This document shows positions 23,268-30,316 of a stretch of DNA of 64,000 nucleotides, piece after piece. The number at the start of each line of letters is the position of its first letter. Within the stretch, counting starts at the first letter, position 1. The translations under genes were made by a program, and so were the position numbers. This DNA comes from Rufibacter hautae. Lineage in GTDB: Bacteria > Bacteroidota > Bacteroidia > Cytophagales > Hymenobacteraceae. The notes beneath the pieces were generated by a model, which saw nothing but the letters and a program-made list of their open reading frames with translations, did no database searches and was not told the DNA's origin. Location of the stretch: the NCBI RefSeq assembly GCF_008271695.1, contig NZ_VKKY01000002.1, positions 1,426,001 through 1,490,000 on the forward strand, in the 5' to 3' direction.

Positions 23268-24728
23268 ATGCTACATATTTCCAGAAAATATATAAGAATC
23301 GGGTTGATAGCCTTGCTCCCGCTGGCGGGGTGCGACTCCTTCCTGGACGTGAACGACGATCCGAACCGGGCGAACACCGTGAGCTCAGACGCGCTGCTTT
23401 CCCCTATCCAGGTCTCCACCGCCGATGCGCACTACCAGTTGGGCCAGTACACCAGCTTGTTCTCACAGCAGTTGGCCGCTTATACCTCGGGTCCGCAGAT
23501 CGCCGATCGGCACATTGACGTCCGGGTGAATACCGCCTGGAACACCCTTTACCTCAACAACCTCAACAACCTGCACTTGTTGGTGCAGCAGGCGGCTAAT
23601 GAGGGCTCTTCTTATTATGTGGGCATTGCAAAGGTGATGCAGGCGCTGAACCTAGGCTTGCTCACCGACACCTGGGGCGACGTGCCTTTCTCCAATGCCT
23701 TCCAGGGCCCGGCCGAGCTTACTCCCCAATATGACACTCAGGAGCAACTGTACACCACCATCCAGACCTTGCTAGACGAGGCCATTGTGGAACTACAGAA
23801 ACCCAACTCCACGTTGAAGCCTGCCGGCGATGACCTGATCTATGCGGGCAGCACCGCCAAGTGGATCAAGGCCGCCAATGCGCTGAAGGCCCGCTACACC
23901 ATTCACCTGGTGGAAAAGCAAGGCACCTCCGCTGCCAACGCCGCATTGGGTTTCGTGGCCAAAGCTTTCTCTTCCAACGCCGATGACATGCAGGTTATCT
24001 TCAACGACCGTAACCTGAACCCCTGGAACCGGAACATTGCCATTGGCACCACCACCGGTAACTTCATTGTGGCCCCGTCGCAGACCTTGGTCAACCTCTT
24101 GAACGGAACGGCCATCCCCGGACTGGTAGATCCCCGGTTACCGCTCATGGCAGACAGAGGAACCAGCACGAACCCGTACGCCGGGTACCGGAACGGCGCT
24201 GGCACGGGCGGTAACACCAACATCACGGCCAACACCTTTTACGCCAAGCCCGCTTCGCCGCTTTTGATGGTGACCTACAGTGAGATGAAGTTCATTGAGG
24301 CGGAGGCCCGATTCATCGCCAACGGCGGCACCAGTGCCTCCACGGGCAGCACCGAGGAAGCCTACCAGGCGTACCTGGCCGGCATCAGGGCGCACATGGA
24401 CAAACTGGGTGTGGCCGCCGCGGACCGCGATGCCTACCTCAGCAACCCGCGCGTGGCGGTAGGGGCCGCGAACCTCACGTTGTCCCTCATCATGAAAGAG
24501 AAACTCATTGCGCTGTACCTCAACCCCGAGGCTTGGGTGGATGTGCGCCGGTATGACTATTCCTCGGCCATTTACCCGGGCATGGCTTTGCCCAGCGACC
24601 ACAATCCGGCCCTGAATGGCCAGTTCATCCGGCGGGTATTGTACCCAGAGTCTGAGGCTGCCCGCAACGCCGACGAGGTAGGGAAAGCCACCAAAGGCCT
24701 GGCCGAAAAAATGTGGTGGGATCAATAA
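23268..24728 (+). CDS. SusD/RagB-family lipoprotein
   Basis: 486 residues. The lipoprotein signal ends in LIALLPLAGCDSFLDVNDDP with the acylated Cys at about residue 22. The N-terminal motif CDSFLDVNDDPNRAN and helical TPR-like regions (MQALNLGLLTDTWGDVPFSN, YTTIQTLLDEAIVELQKPNS) match the SusD-like group 2 layout. LMVTYSEMKFIEAEARFIAN and LIMKEKLIALYLNPEAWVDV are late family blocks. It forms the surface lid of the preceding SusC-like transporter. A 21-bp gap leads to the next lipoprotein gene, so the three are probably one operon. Confidence 0.95.
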   Translation: MLHISRKYIRIGLIALLPLAGCDSFLDVNDDPNRANTVSSDALLSPIQVSTADAHYQLGQYTSLFSQQLAAYTSGPQIADRHIDVRVNTAWNTLYLNNLNNLHLLVQQAANEGSSYYVGIAKVMQALNLGLLTDTWGDVPFSNAFQGPAELTPQYDTQEQLYTTIQTLLDEAIVELQKPNSTLKPAGDDLIYAGSTAKWIKAANALKARYTIHLVEKQGTSAANAALGFVAKAFSSNADDMQVIFNDRNLNPWNRNIAIGTTTGNFIVAPSQTLVNLLNGTAIPGLVDPRLPLMADRGTSTNPYAGYRNGAGTGGNTNITANTFYAKPASPLLMVTYSEMKFIEAEARFIANGGTSASTGSTEEAYQAYLAGIRAHMDKLGVAAADRDAYLSNPRVAVGAANLTLSLIMKEKLIALYLNPEAWVDVRRYDYSSAIYPGMALPSDHNPALNGQFIRRVLYPESEAARNADEVGKATKGLAEKMWWDQ

Positions 24729-24749
24729 CAGAGCATTAAACCGAAAGAC

Positions 24750-25982
24750 ATGAAAAAAATTCTCAGCTATATCTTCGTCCTGGCCCTGGGTTGCGCTACG
24801 CTAACCTCCTGCTACGACGAGCCCGATTTCATCAAGGACAACACCACACCCACGGGCAAAGGCAGCGTGCCAGTGAGCGGCAATGACCTCATAGACCTGG
24901 CCAACGGCCGCATCGCCATCGCCACCGCCGCTACGGCTCCCAACAGCTATGCCAGCGGCGAGTTGATCTCCTATGAGTTGGGCTTCTTCTCAGAGAGTCC
25001 GGTGAAAGAGATCAATGTGTACGAGACCATAGGCGCGGGCACCCGCACCAAAGTGCAGACCATCCCCTACAAACCTGCTTTTTCGGCCACAGACCGCCAG
25101 GATACGGTGGTAATCAACTACACTGTGCCGCAGGCTCCGAGTAAATCAGTGGTAAAGGTGGAAACGGAGATCCTGAACGAAAACGGACTGAACCTCATCC
25201 GGACGTTCTACGTGCAGGTGGGTCTGGCCCAGCCGACGATTGCGGTGAAGAGCGTGCTCAACGTACCTGCTAATGGCGTCACCGCCGAGGGTGACTCGGT
25301 GGTCTTCAACATCGCGCTGAACGAAAGCACCACCGAGTTGTACCGGCCGCTGGATTCCCTGAGGATCTACTCCACCGTGGAAGGACAGGCAGAGCAGTTG
25401 GTCCGCCGCGAAGCGCTGACGGGTAATACGGTCACCCGGAACTTCGGGGTGAAAATTCCGGCGGGTGCCGCGGGCAAGTCCATCACCTACCGTTTTGTGG
25501 TGGTATCCAGAAGACCAAAAATGACCGCTTCGGCCAGTTCTACCCTGCAGGTTACCATGCCAAGCGCCTTGTCTGGTCAGGCCACCGGCATGGTTTCGTT
25601 TGACAACGCAGCCCCTGATGCAGCGGCCTACAACCTGGTGACCCGAACCAATGTGGCAGCCACGGTTAGCGATACAGAAAAAGACCTGGTGGTGACCTCG
25701 GTATCGGGCAGCGCCTTTGCCCTTGGCAGCAAAAACGAGACGCGCTTCGTGAAATCCACGGCAGCTGTTTACAATGCGGCCAACCACAATTCCATCGCCT
25801 ACCAGTATCTGCGGGGCAGCGCCTCGGCCAGTGCCACCATTGCCAACGCCAGCGTAGGTGACGTGTACATTGCCAAGCTCAGAGGCCAGAACCAGTTCGC
25901 CATCTTCACGGTGACCAGCATCACCAAAGCCCCGGGAACCGGCTCCCCGGCTACCATGAACTTCACGGTGAAGTACCTGTAG
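24750..25982 (+). CDS. Surface lipoprotein linked to the SusCD pair
   Basis: 410 residues. The lipobox is LGCATLTSCYDEPDFIKD (Cys at about residue 21). The rest is beta-rich with at least two repeat-like Ig/FN3-type stretches (for example about 60-150 and 160-270) and a distinct C-terminal domain (about 275-410). No enzymatic motif was seen. Position after susC/susD suggests a third outer-membrane component that binds substrate, by analogy with SusE/SusF-type proteins; this is inference from gene order only. A strong terminator follows. Confidence 0.72.
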   Translation: MKKILSYIFVLALGCATLTSCYDEPDFIKDNTTPTGKGSVPVSGNDLIDLANGRIAIATAATAPNSYASGELISYELGFFSESPVKEINVYETIGAGTRTKVQTIPYKPAFSATDRQDTVVINYTVPQAPSKSVVKVETEILNENGLNLIRTFYVQVGLAQPTIAVKSVLNVPANGVTAEGDSVVFNIALNESTTELYRPLDSLRIYSTVEGQAEQLVRREALTGNTVTRNFGVKIPAGAAGKSITYRFVVVSRRPKMTASASSTLQVTMPSALSGQATGMVSFDNAAPDAAAYNLVTRTNVAATVSDTEKDLVVTSVSGSAFALGSKNETRFVKSTAAVYNAANHNSIAYQYLRGSASASATIANASVGDVYIAKLRGQNQFAIFTVTSITKAPGTGSPATMNFTVKYL

Positions 25983-25998
25983 TTTTAGCCCTGTTTTA

Positions 25999-26031
25999 CA
26001 GAAAAGGCTCCCAAATTGGGAGCCTTTTCTG
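25999..26031. terminator. Terminator of the susC operon
   Basis: 14-bp arms CAGAAAAGGCTCCC (25999-26012) and GGGAGCCTTTTCTG (26018-26031) around AAATT. A left half of the dispersed palindrome (GTTTTAGCCCTGTTTT, 25982-25997) runs into it. It also faces the convergent lipoprotein gene. Confidence 0.88.
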
Positions 26032-26044
26032 TTTGCGGGTAATG

Positions 26045-26482
26045 CTACTTTGTTGGGTCAAAACCATACATCCATGCGTTTAGGTGCCCGCCCGAACTCT
26101 CAAGCCCTACGATGTCCATCAGTTCTTCAAAGTAGGAGCACACTCTTTCCCTATCCTCAGTATCTAGGCTTAACGGAGTAAACCTAGACAGCCCAATGCT
26201 TATTTTCTCTTGGAACTTCTCCTCTGTAGGTCGGTTGTCCTTTGCTACTTCTGTGAAGTCATCTGCCGCTTGATTGATGAGCTTTGTCAAAGTTGGTTTG
26301 AAGGCTGGGTCTGCTAGGCCAGGATAAAACATCCCAACCGTATCTTGATCGAATTTCGATTTTGCCTGGAAGAGTTCCAGGTTACTGATTGCTTTGTCAG
26401 GGATAGTCATGTCATTGTCGAGAACTTCTCCGCAGGAGGCTAGGAGAATGATCAATAATAGAGAATAGAAGTTTTTTTTCAT
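26045..26482 (-). CDS. Lipoprotein resembling DUF4844
   Basis: 145 residues. The lipobox is LLLIILLASCGEVLDND (Cys about 17). The mature part is helical and acidic, ending in SYFEELMDIVGLESSGGHLN, a pattern I associate with DUF4844 proteins, but without a search this is tentative. Function unknown. The SpmA-SpmB fusion gene lies 26 bp upstream on the same strand, so co-transcription is possible. Terminator at 25999-26031. Confidence 0.65.
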   Translation of the reverse strand: MKKNFYSLLLIILLASCGEVLDNDMTIPDKAISNLELFQAKSKFDQDTVGMFYPGLADPAFKPTLTKLINQAADDFTEVAKDNRPTEEKFQEKISIGLSRFTPLSLDTEDRERVCSYFEELMDIVGLESSGGHLNAWMYGFDPTK

Positions 26483-26508
26483 TTCTACAGAACTAAATAC
26501 GGATTCTG

Positions 26509-27741
26509 TTAATGAAAGAACAAATAGGCCAAGGTGATGGCGGCGATTACCCCGGCCAAGTCGGCGAGCAGGCCGCAGACCAGGGCGTACCGCGTTTTGC
26601 GCACCCCTACAGACCCGAAGTACACGGCCAGGATATAGAAGGTAGTCTCGGTAGAACCCTGGATGGTGGCAGCTACGCGGGCCACAAAAGAATCGGCGCC
26701 ATAGGTCTTCATGGCTTCCACCATCAGGCCGCGGGCCCCGCTGCCGCTCAGAGGCTTCATAAACGCCACGGGGAGGGCCGGTACAAAATCGGTGTTGACA
26801 TTCAACAGGGCGAAGAACTGCCCAATCCCGTTCACGATGATGTCTAGCGCGCCAGATACCCTGAACACGCCTACCGCCACCAGAATGGCTACCAGGTACG
26901 GAATAATGGTGATGGCTACCGAGAAACCTTCCTTCGCGCCTTCAATAAACGCCTCGTACACATTCACCTTCCGGATGAGCGCCAAACTGATAAAGGAGAT
27001 GATAATGGTGAAAAGGATGACGTTGCTGGCGACCGTGGAGATCACCCCAATCTGCTCCTGAGAAATAGTGGAAAAATAGTAGATGAGGCCCGCGATGAGC
27101 AGAATCAAGGTTCCCAGATAACCGATAACAACTTTGTCCAGTAGGTTGATGCGCTGGTAAAGAGCCACGGAAATCAGGCCGGCCAAGGTAGAGAAGAAGG
27201 TGGCCAGCAGGATAGGAATGAAGATATCCGAAGGATCGGCGGCGCCCATCTGCGCCCGGAACACCATGATGCTGATGGGAATGATGGTCAACCCCGAGGC
27301 ATTGAGCACCAGAAACATGATCTGGGCATTGGAGGCAGTCTCCTTATCGGGGTTCAGCTCCTGCATCTCTTTCATGGCTTTGAGGCCCAGCGGCGTGGCG
27401 GCATTGTCCAGCCCCAGCATATTGGCCGAGAAGTTCATGAGGATAGAGCCGAATACCGGGTGGTTTCGGGGTATCTCAGGGAAAAGGCGGTTGAAGAACG
27501 GCCCCACGGCTTTGGCGAACAAGGCAATGATACCGCCGCGCTCCCCCACTTTCATGAGCCCCAACCAAAGCGTCATCACCCCGGTCAACCCAAGGGAAAT
27601 CTCGAACCCTGTTTTAGCATTGTCAAAGGTGCTGGCCACCAGCTTCTGGAAAATCTCAACGTCTTGGAAAAAGATAAGCTTGAAGAGCGCAATGCAGAAA
27701 GCGATGATGAAAAACGCCGCCCACAGATAATTTAAAACCAT
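26509..27741 (-). CDS. SpmA-SpmB fusion (nucleoside-recognition/Gate-domain membrane protein)
   Basis: 410 residues with about ten hydrophobic segments. The N-terminal half (about 1-200) resembles SpmA (WLGLMKVGERGGIIALFAKA, NFSANMLGLDNAATPLGLKA). The C-terminal half (about 215-410) resembles SpmB (VAILVAVGVFRVSGALDIIV, MKPLSGSGARGLMVEAMKTY). In Bacillus these are two proteins needed for spore core dehydration; the organism here is not expected to sporulate, so the role is probably transport through the Gate domain. The start codon lies 3 bp from a GAATGATTGAG-type repeat that occupies its leader. Confidence 0.88.
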   Translation of the reverse strand: MVLNYLWAAFFIIAFCIALFKLIFFQDVEIFQKLVASTFDNAKTGFEISLGLTGVMTLWLGLMKVGERGGIIALFAKAVGPFFNRLFPEIPRNHPVFGSILMNFSANMLGLDNAATPLGLKAMKEMQELNPDKETASNAQIMFLVLNASGLTIIPISIMVFRAQMGAADPSDIFIPILLATFFSTLAGLISVALYQRINLLDKVVIGYLGTLILLIAGLIYYFSTISQEQIGVISTVASNVILFTIIISFISLALIRKVNVYEAFIEGAKEGFSVAITIIPYLVAILVAVGVFRVSGALDIIVNGIGQFFALLNVNTDFVPALPVAFMKPLSGSGARGLMVEAMKTYGADSFVARVAATIQGSTETTFYILAVYFGSVGVRKTRYALVCGLLADLAGVIAAITLAYLFFH

Positions 27742-27744
27742 GCG

Positions 27745-27800
27745 TGATTATTGAGAGAAAGATGAATGATTGAATGAGTGATTGAGAGCATGAGTGAATG
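27745..27800. repeat. GAATGATTGAG-type repeat, left arm
   Basis: Imperfect tandem units such as GATGAATGATTGAATGAG and TGATTGAGAGCATGAG. It shares TGAGTGATTGAGAG with the inverted repeat at 6900-6975. It is 3 bp upstream of the start codon of the SpmA-SpmB gene. Confidence 0.75.
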
Positions 27801-27881
27801 TTTCTAGTCAGGGTTTCGCCAGCACTTTTCATCGCCCTGAATGGAGACAAAACTGAGCGAAAGATACACAGCCGAAAAATA

Positions 27882-27917
27882 AAAACCGCAGGCGCGGTAA
27901 TCCGGACCTGCGGTTTT
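27882..27917 (-). terminator. Terminator of the epimerase operon
   Basis: 11-bp arms AAAACCGCAGG (27882-27892) and CCTGCGGTTTT (27907-27917). U-rich on the minus-strand exit side. Confidence 0.75.
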
Positions 27918-27977
27918 ATGGGGAGGAATCTTTCAATGGTGAATGATCAGCTCGCGAATGGCATTTTAAGGCGAGAT

Positions 27978-28016
27978 CGTTTTGCAGCCGATTTCCAGAA
28001 AACGGCCAGAAAACCG
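27978..28016. repeat. Dispersed palindrome, copy 8
   Basis: Left half GTTTTGCAGCCGATTT, right half AAAACGGCCAGAAAAC, CCAG between. A divergent member of the family. Confidence 0.55.
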
Positions 28017-28058
28017 ATTATACAAAGACGCAGGAATTAGAACTGATTTATAAAAATC

Positions 28059-28089
28059 CACTCACTCACTCACTCACTCACTCACTCAC
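28059..28089. repeat. (CACT)n tetranucleotide array
   Basis: About seven CACT units. The stop codon of the epimerase gene (TGA, 28088-28086) is itself part of the array read as TGAGTGAG on the minus strand, so copy-number changes would not alter the protein. Confidence 0.85.
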
Positions 28090-29156
28090 GTAATCCGTTC
28101 CACGCCTAAGCCGGGTTTTCCGTTGGGGCGCATGATGCCGTTCTCCAGGATAAAACCACCTGAGACCACATCGCGAGCCAGGTCCAGGCTGCCGTCCAGG
28201 TCAATAAAGCGGGTGTTGGCACAGGAGAAAGCTGCGTGGAGGGCTGCCGAAATGCTCACGATGCTTTCATCATTACAGCCCCACATAAGGTCTATATTGG
28301 CCTGCTGCGCAATGGTGGCAATTTGACGGGCCGCATACACGCCGCCGCATTTCATGAGTTTGATGTTATAGATGCCGCAGGCGCGGGGCGGCGTGGCCAG
28401 TTGAAACGCATCTTGGGGAGAAAGCAAAGACTCATCGGCGGCCACCAAGTTTTTGACCGCCTCGGGCAGTTCCCGCAGATCATCAATCATGGGGGCGGGC
28501 AGCGGCTGCTCTATCAGTTCAATGTCCAGCGGCTGGGCCTGGGTGCAGAAGTTAGCCAGGTCATAGGTGGTCCAGCCTTGGTTAGCGTCTATCCTGAGGA
28601 TGACGTTGTTGCCGTGGGCTTCGCGCAGTTTCACCAACCGTTCCAGATCCTGTTCCACGCTTTCGCCCACTTTTACTTTTAGGTACGTAAAGCCGCGGCC
28701 CACGTACTCCTCGGCCTCGGCTAGGGTTTCCTCCACAGATTTGATCCCGATGGTGATAGAGGTAGGCAAAGAATCCAAGCGCTGGCCTAGGAAAGACACC
28801 AGCGGAACGCCCAGGAACTTGGTAAACAGATCATGCAGGGCAATGTCCAGGGCGGCGCGGGCGGCAGGGTTGTGGGGCAAACGCACAGGCAACTCCGCGC
28901 AAATGGCTTGGAACTCCCGCAGGTCGCGGCCCAAGAGCCAATTTAGGTTTTCGGGTTGCAGCACGGCCATGGTCTGGGACAACTCCTCCCCTACGACTTC
29001 TTTGCTGGGGTTTCCCGCGCCTAATCCGGTAAGGCCGTTTTCCGCCACCAATTCCACCAGCACGTTCTCTACCGCGGAGACGGTTTTGAAGGCAATGGTG
29101 TACGGGCGGGTTAACTGGAGGTCGGCTTTCCAGACATTGATTTCCTTGATCTTCAT
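28086..29156 (-). CDS. Dipeptide epimerase / N-acetyl-D-glutamate racemase-like, enolase superfamily
   Basis: 356 residues. The open frame extends 78 codons further upstream, but that part overlaps the upstream gene and is not family-like; MKIKEINVWKADLQLTRPYT is the true start, giving an ATGA overlap with the upstream stop. Catalytic features: KxK in YLKVKVGESVEQD, metal ligands in ILRIDANQGWT, ELIEQPLP and VAADESLLSPQDA, second lysine in IYNIKLMKCGG. The DxD of RFIDLDGSLDL is the site that holds the dipeptide amino group in Ala-Glu epimerases. Pairing with a DUF1611 protein instead recalls the DgcN-DgcA D-glutamate route, where the racemase acts on N-acetylglutamate. Either reaction is possible. 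Confidence 0.85.
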   Translation of the reverse strand: MKIKEINVWKADLQLTRPYTIAFKTVSAVENVLVELVAENGLTGLGAGNPSKEVVGEELSQTMAVLQPENLNWLLGRDLREFQAICAELPVRLPHNPAARAALDIALHDLFTKFLGVPLVSFLGQRLDSLPTSITIGIKSVEETLAEAEEYVGRGFTYLKVKVGESVEQDLERLVKLREAHGNNVILRIDANQGWTTYDLANFCTQAQPLDIELIEQPLPAPMIDDLRELPEAVKNLVAADESLLSPQDAFQLATPPRACGIYNIKLMKCGGVYAARQIATIAQQANIDLMWGCNDESIVSISAALHAAFSCANTRFIDLDGSLDLARDVVSGGFILENGIMRPNGKPGLGVERIT

Positions 29157-30226
29157 ACCGAGGCAGCTTCTTTCTTCAGAACTTCCTTCACCAGGTCTAT
29201 GATCAGTTCCACACCGTCTTCCAGCGGCAGCACCACCGGCAGGTTCAGCTCTTCCTGGTAGTGCTTCTGGTAGTGGTAGGCCTGCTCCAGCGTAAGACCA
29301 GCCGTGTTCAGGGTAAGGGCCAGCACTTGGGCCCCGTACAATTCTATCAACTGGATCTCGGTGGAAATAGGCGGGATCTTGATTCCCCATTCCTCATTAT
29401 CGTCAAAGTACACGCGGGCGGGTGCATGCTGCAATACCACGTATTTCACCTGCCCGGAGACCAGGTACTCAGACCCGCACGGCCCGCTGGGGTTGCGCAA
29501 CGCCGCCTGACCTTCTATGAAAAAGACATCGGGTTGGTGTTCCTCGTAGCTGGCCACAATGGCGTGTTCCAGTTCGCCGGAGACAAAGTCGTTGTAGGTA
29601 GAGTCCAGGATAAAGCCTGTGCCGCGCCCCTGCATCCAGCCGGTCTGGCCAGTGAAGATCATCTGCGTTTTGAGCCCAGCAGCCTCAGAGGCCTGGGTGA
29701 GCAGCCGCGTGGTGGTGCGCTTGCCCATCCGTACATCGGTGCCCAAAACGGCTATTCGGGGCGCTTTGACGTCCTTGATTTTGCCGGTCCAGAAATGCAG
29801 CTCGCTTTTGGGTTTGGGTTTGCGCACATCGGTGATCTGCACGCCGTGCTCTTGGGCCAGCGAGGCCAGCTCGGGCATGTCACTGATGTACTCGTGCAAA
29901 CCGCTCACAATGTTCATCTTCTCCTTGATAGCCTGCGCGATGGTTTTCTTCATGCTGGCCGGTAGTTTTCCGCCCTTCGGGGCGATGCCTACCAAACAGT
30001 ACTGCGCCGTTTCGGGGCTGTTTTCCAAGAAATCGGTCAAATCTGCGTACACCGGAATGTTCCGTTTCTGGCCGTCTACTATTTCCCCGGCGTCTTGGCC
30101 GGCGCAGGCTGCGTCAATGACGCCAATGATGCGGAACCTCTCCGTGCCTCTGATGAGGCCGTGCGCGGTCTTGGCAGGATACTGTCTGAGCAGCCCGTCG
30201 GTGAGAATGATGGCATTTCCGTCCAT
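29153..30226 (-). CDS. DUF1611-family protein, candidate D-glutamate N-acetyltransferase (DgcN-like)
   Basis: 357 residues. The N-terminal Rossmann-like domain (about 1-130; FRIIGVIDAACAGQDAGEIV) is followed by a P-loop-like C-terminal domain with IAVLGTDVRMGKRTTTRLLT (about 150-170), TGQTGWMQGRGTGFILDS and VFFIEGQAALRNPSG. These are DUF1611 hallmarks. Family members called DgcN acetylate D-glutamate before racemisation by an enolase-superfamily partner (established for marine gamma-proteobacteria). Here the partner gene follows with a 4-nt overlap, which supports a shared pathway in D-Glu use, plausibly from murein. Direct evidence is lacking. Confidence 0.83.
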   Translation of the reverse strand: MDGNAIILTDGLLRQYPAKTAHGLIRGTERFRIIGVIDAACAGQDAGEIVDGQKRNIPVYADLTDFLENSPETAQYCLVGIAPKGGKLPASMKKTIAQAIKEKMNIVSGLHEYISDMPELASLAQEHGVQITDVRKPKPKSELHFWTGKIKDVKAPRIAVLGTDVRMGKRTTTRLLTQASEAAGLKTQMIFTGQTGWMQGRGTGFILDSTYNDFVSGELEHAIVASYEEHQPDVFFIEGQAALRNPSGPCGSEYLVSGQVKYVVLQHAPARVYFDDNEEWGIKIPPISTEIQLIELYGAQVLALTLNTAGLTLEQAYHYQKHYQEELNLPVVLPLEDGVELIIDLVKEVLKKEAASV

Positions 30227-30272
30227 TGCTAGGATGCTTAGGTTTGGGAGAAAATGAACAAGGCAAAAGTTT

Positions 30273-30308
30273 GTTTAGGGGCAGATTTCTTGAAAATCGC
30301 CCCTAAAC
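30273..30308. repeat. Dispersed palindrome, copy 9, likely terminator
   Basis: Near-perfect: GTTTAGGGGC and GCCCCTAAAC outer arms, AGATTT and AAAT inner. It lies 8 bp past the M14 peptidase stop codon in that gene's direction, so it probably terminates that transcript. Confidence 0.78.
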
Positions 30309-30316
30309 TGTTGTTT

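Larger units (their letters stand above)
27742..28085. other. Intergenic region bounded by inverted short repeats
   Basis: About 344 bp. Left boundary: GAATGATTGAG-type repeats (27745-27800). Right boundary: a (CACT)n array (28059-28089), which reads as the complementary GAGTGAGTGAG type. Between them are the terminator of the epimerase operon and palindrome copy 8. No gene was recognised. Confidence 0.6.

Noticed and set aside
27798-28040. 80-codon frame between the two repeat arms
   Set aside because: It covers a terminator and a palindrome copy and the product is not protein-like.
28059-28089. CRISPR-like array
   Set aside because: It is a simple (CACT)n run with no spacers; the TAGCACATTA block at 43474 also lacks regular repeat-spacer spacing and has no cas genes nearby.
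29157-29390. 78-codon N-terminal extension of the epimerase-like gene
   Set aside because: It overlaps the DUF1611 gene, is Pro/Gly/Arg-rich and lacks family similarity; the ATG at 29156 gives a standard ATGA overlap.
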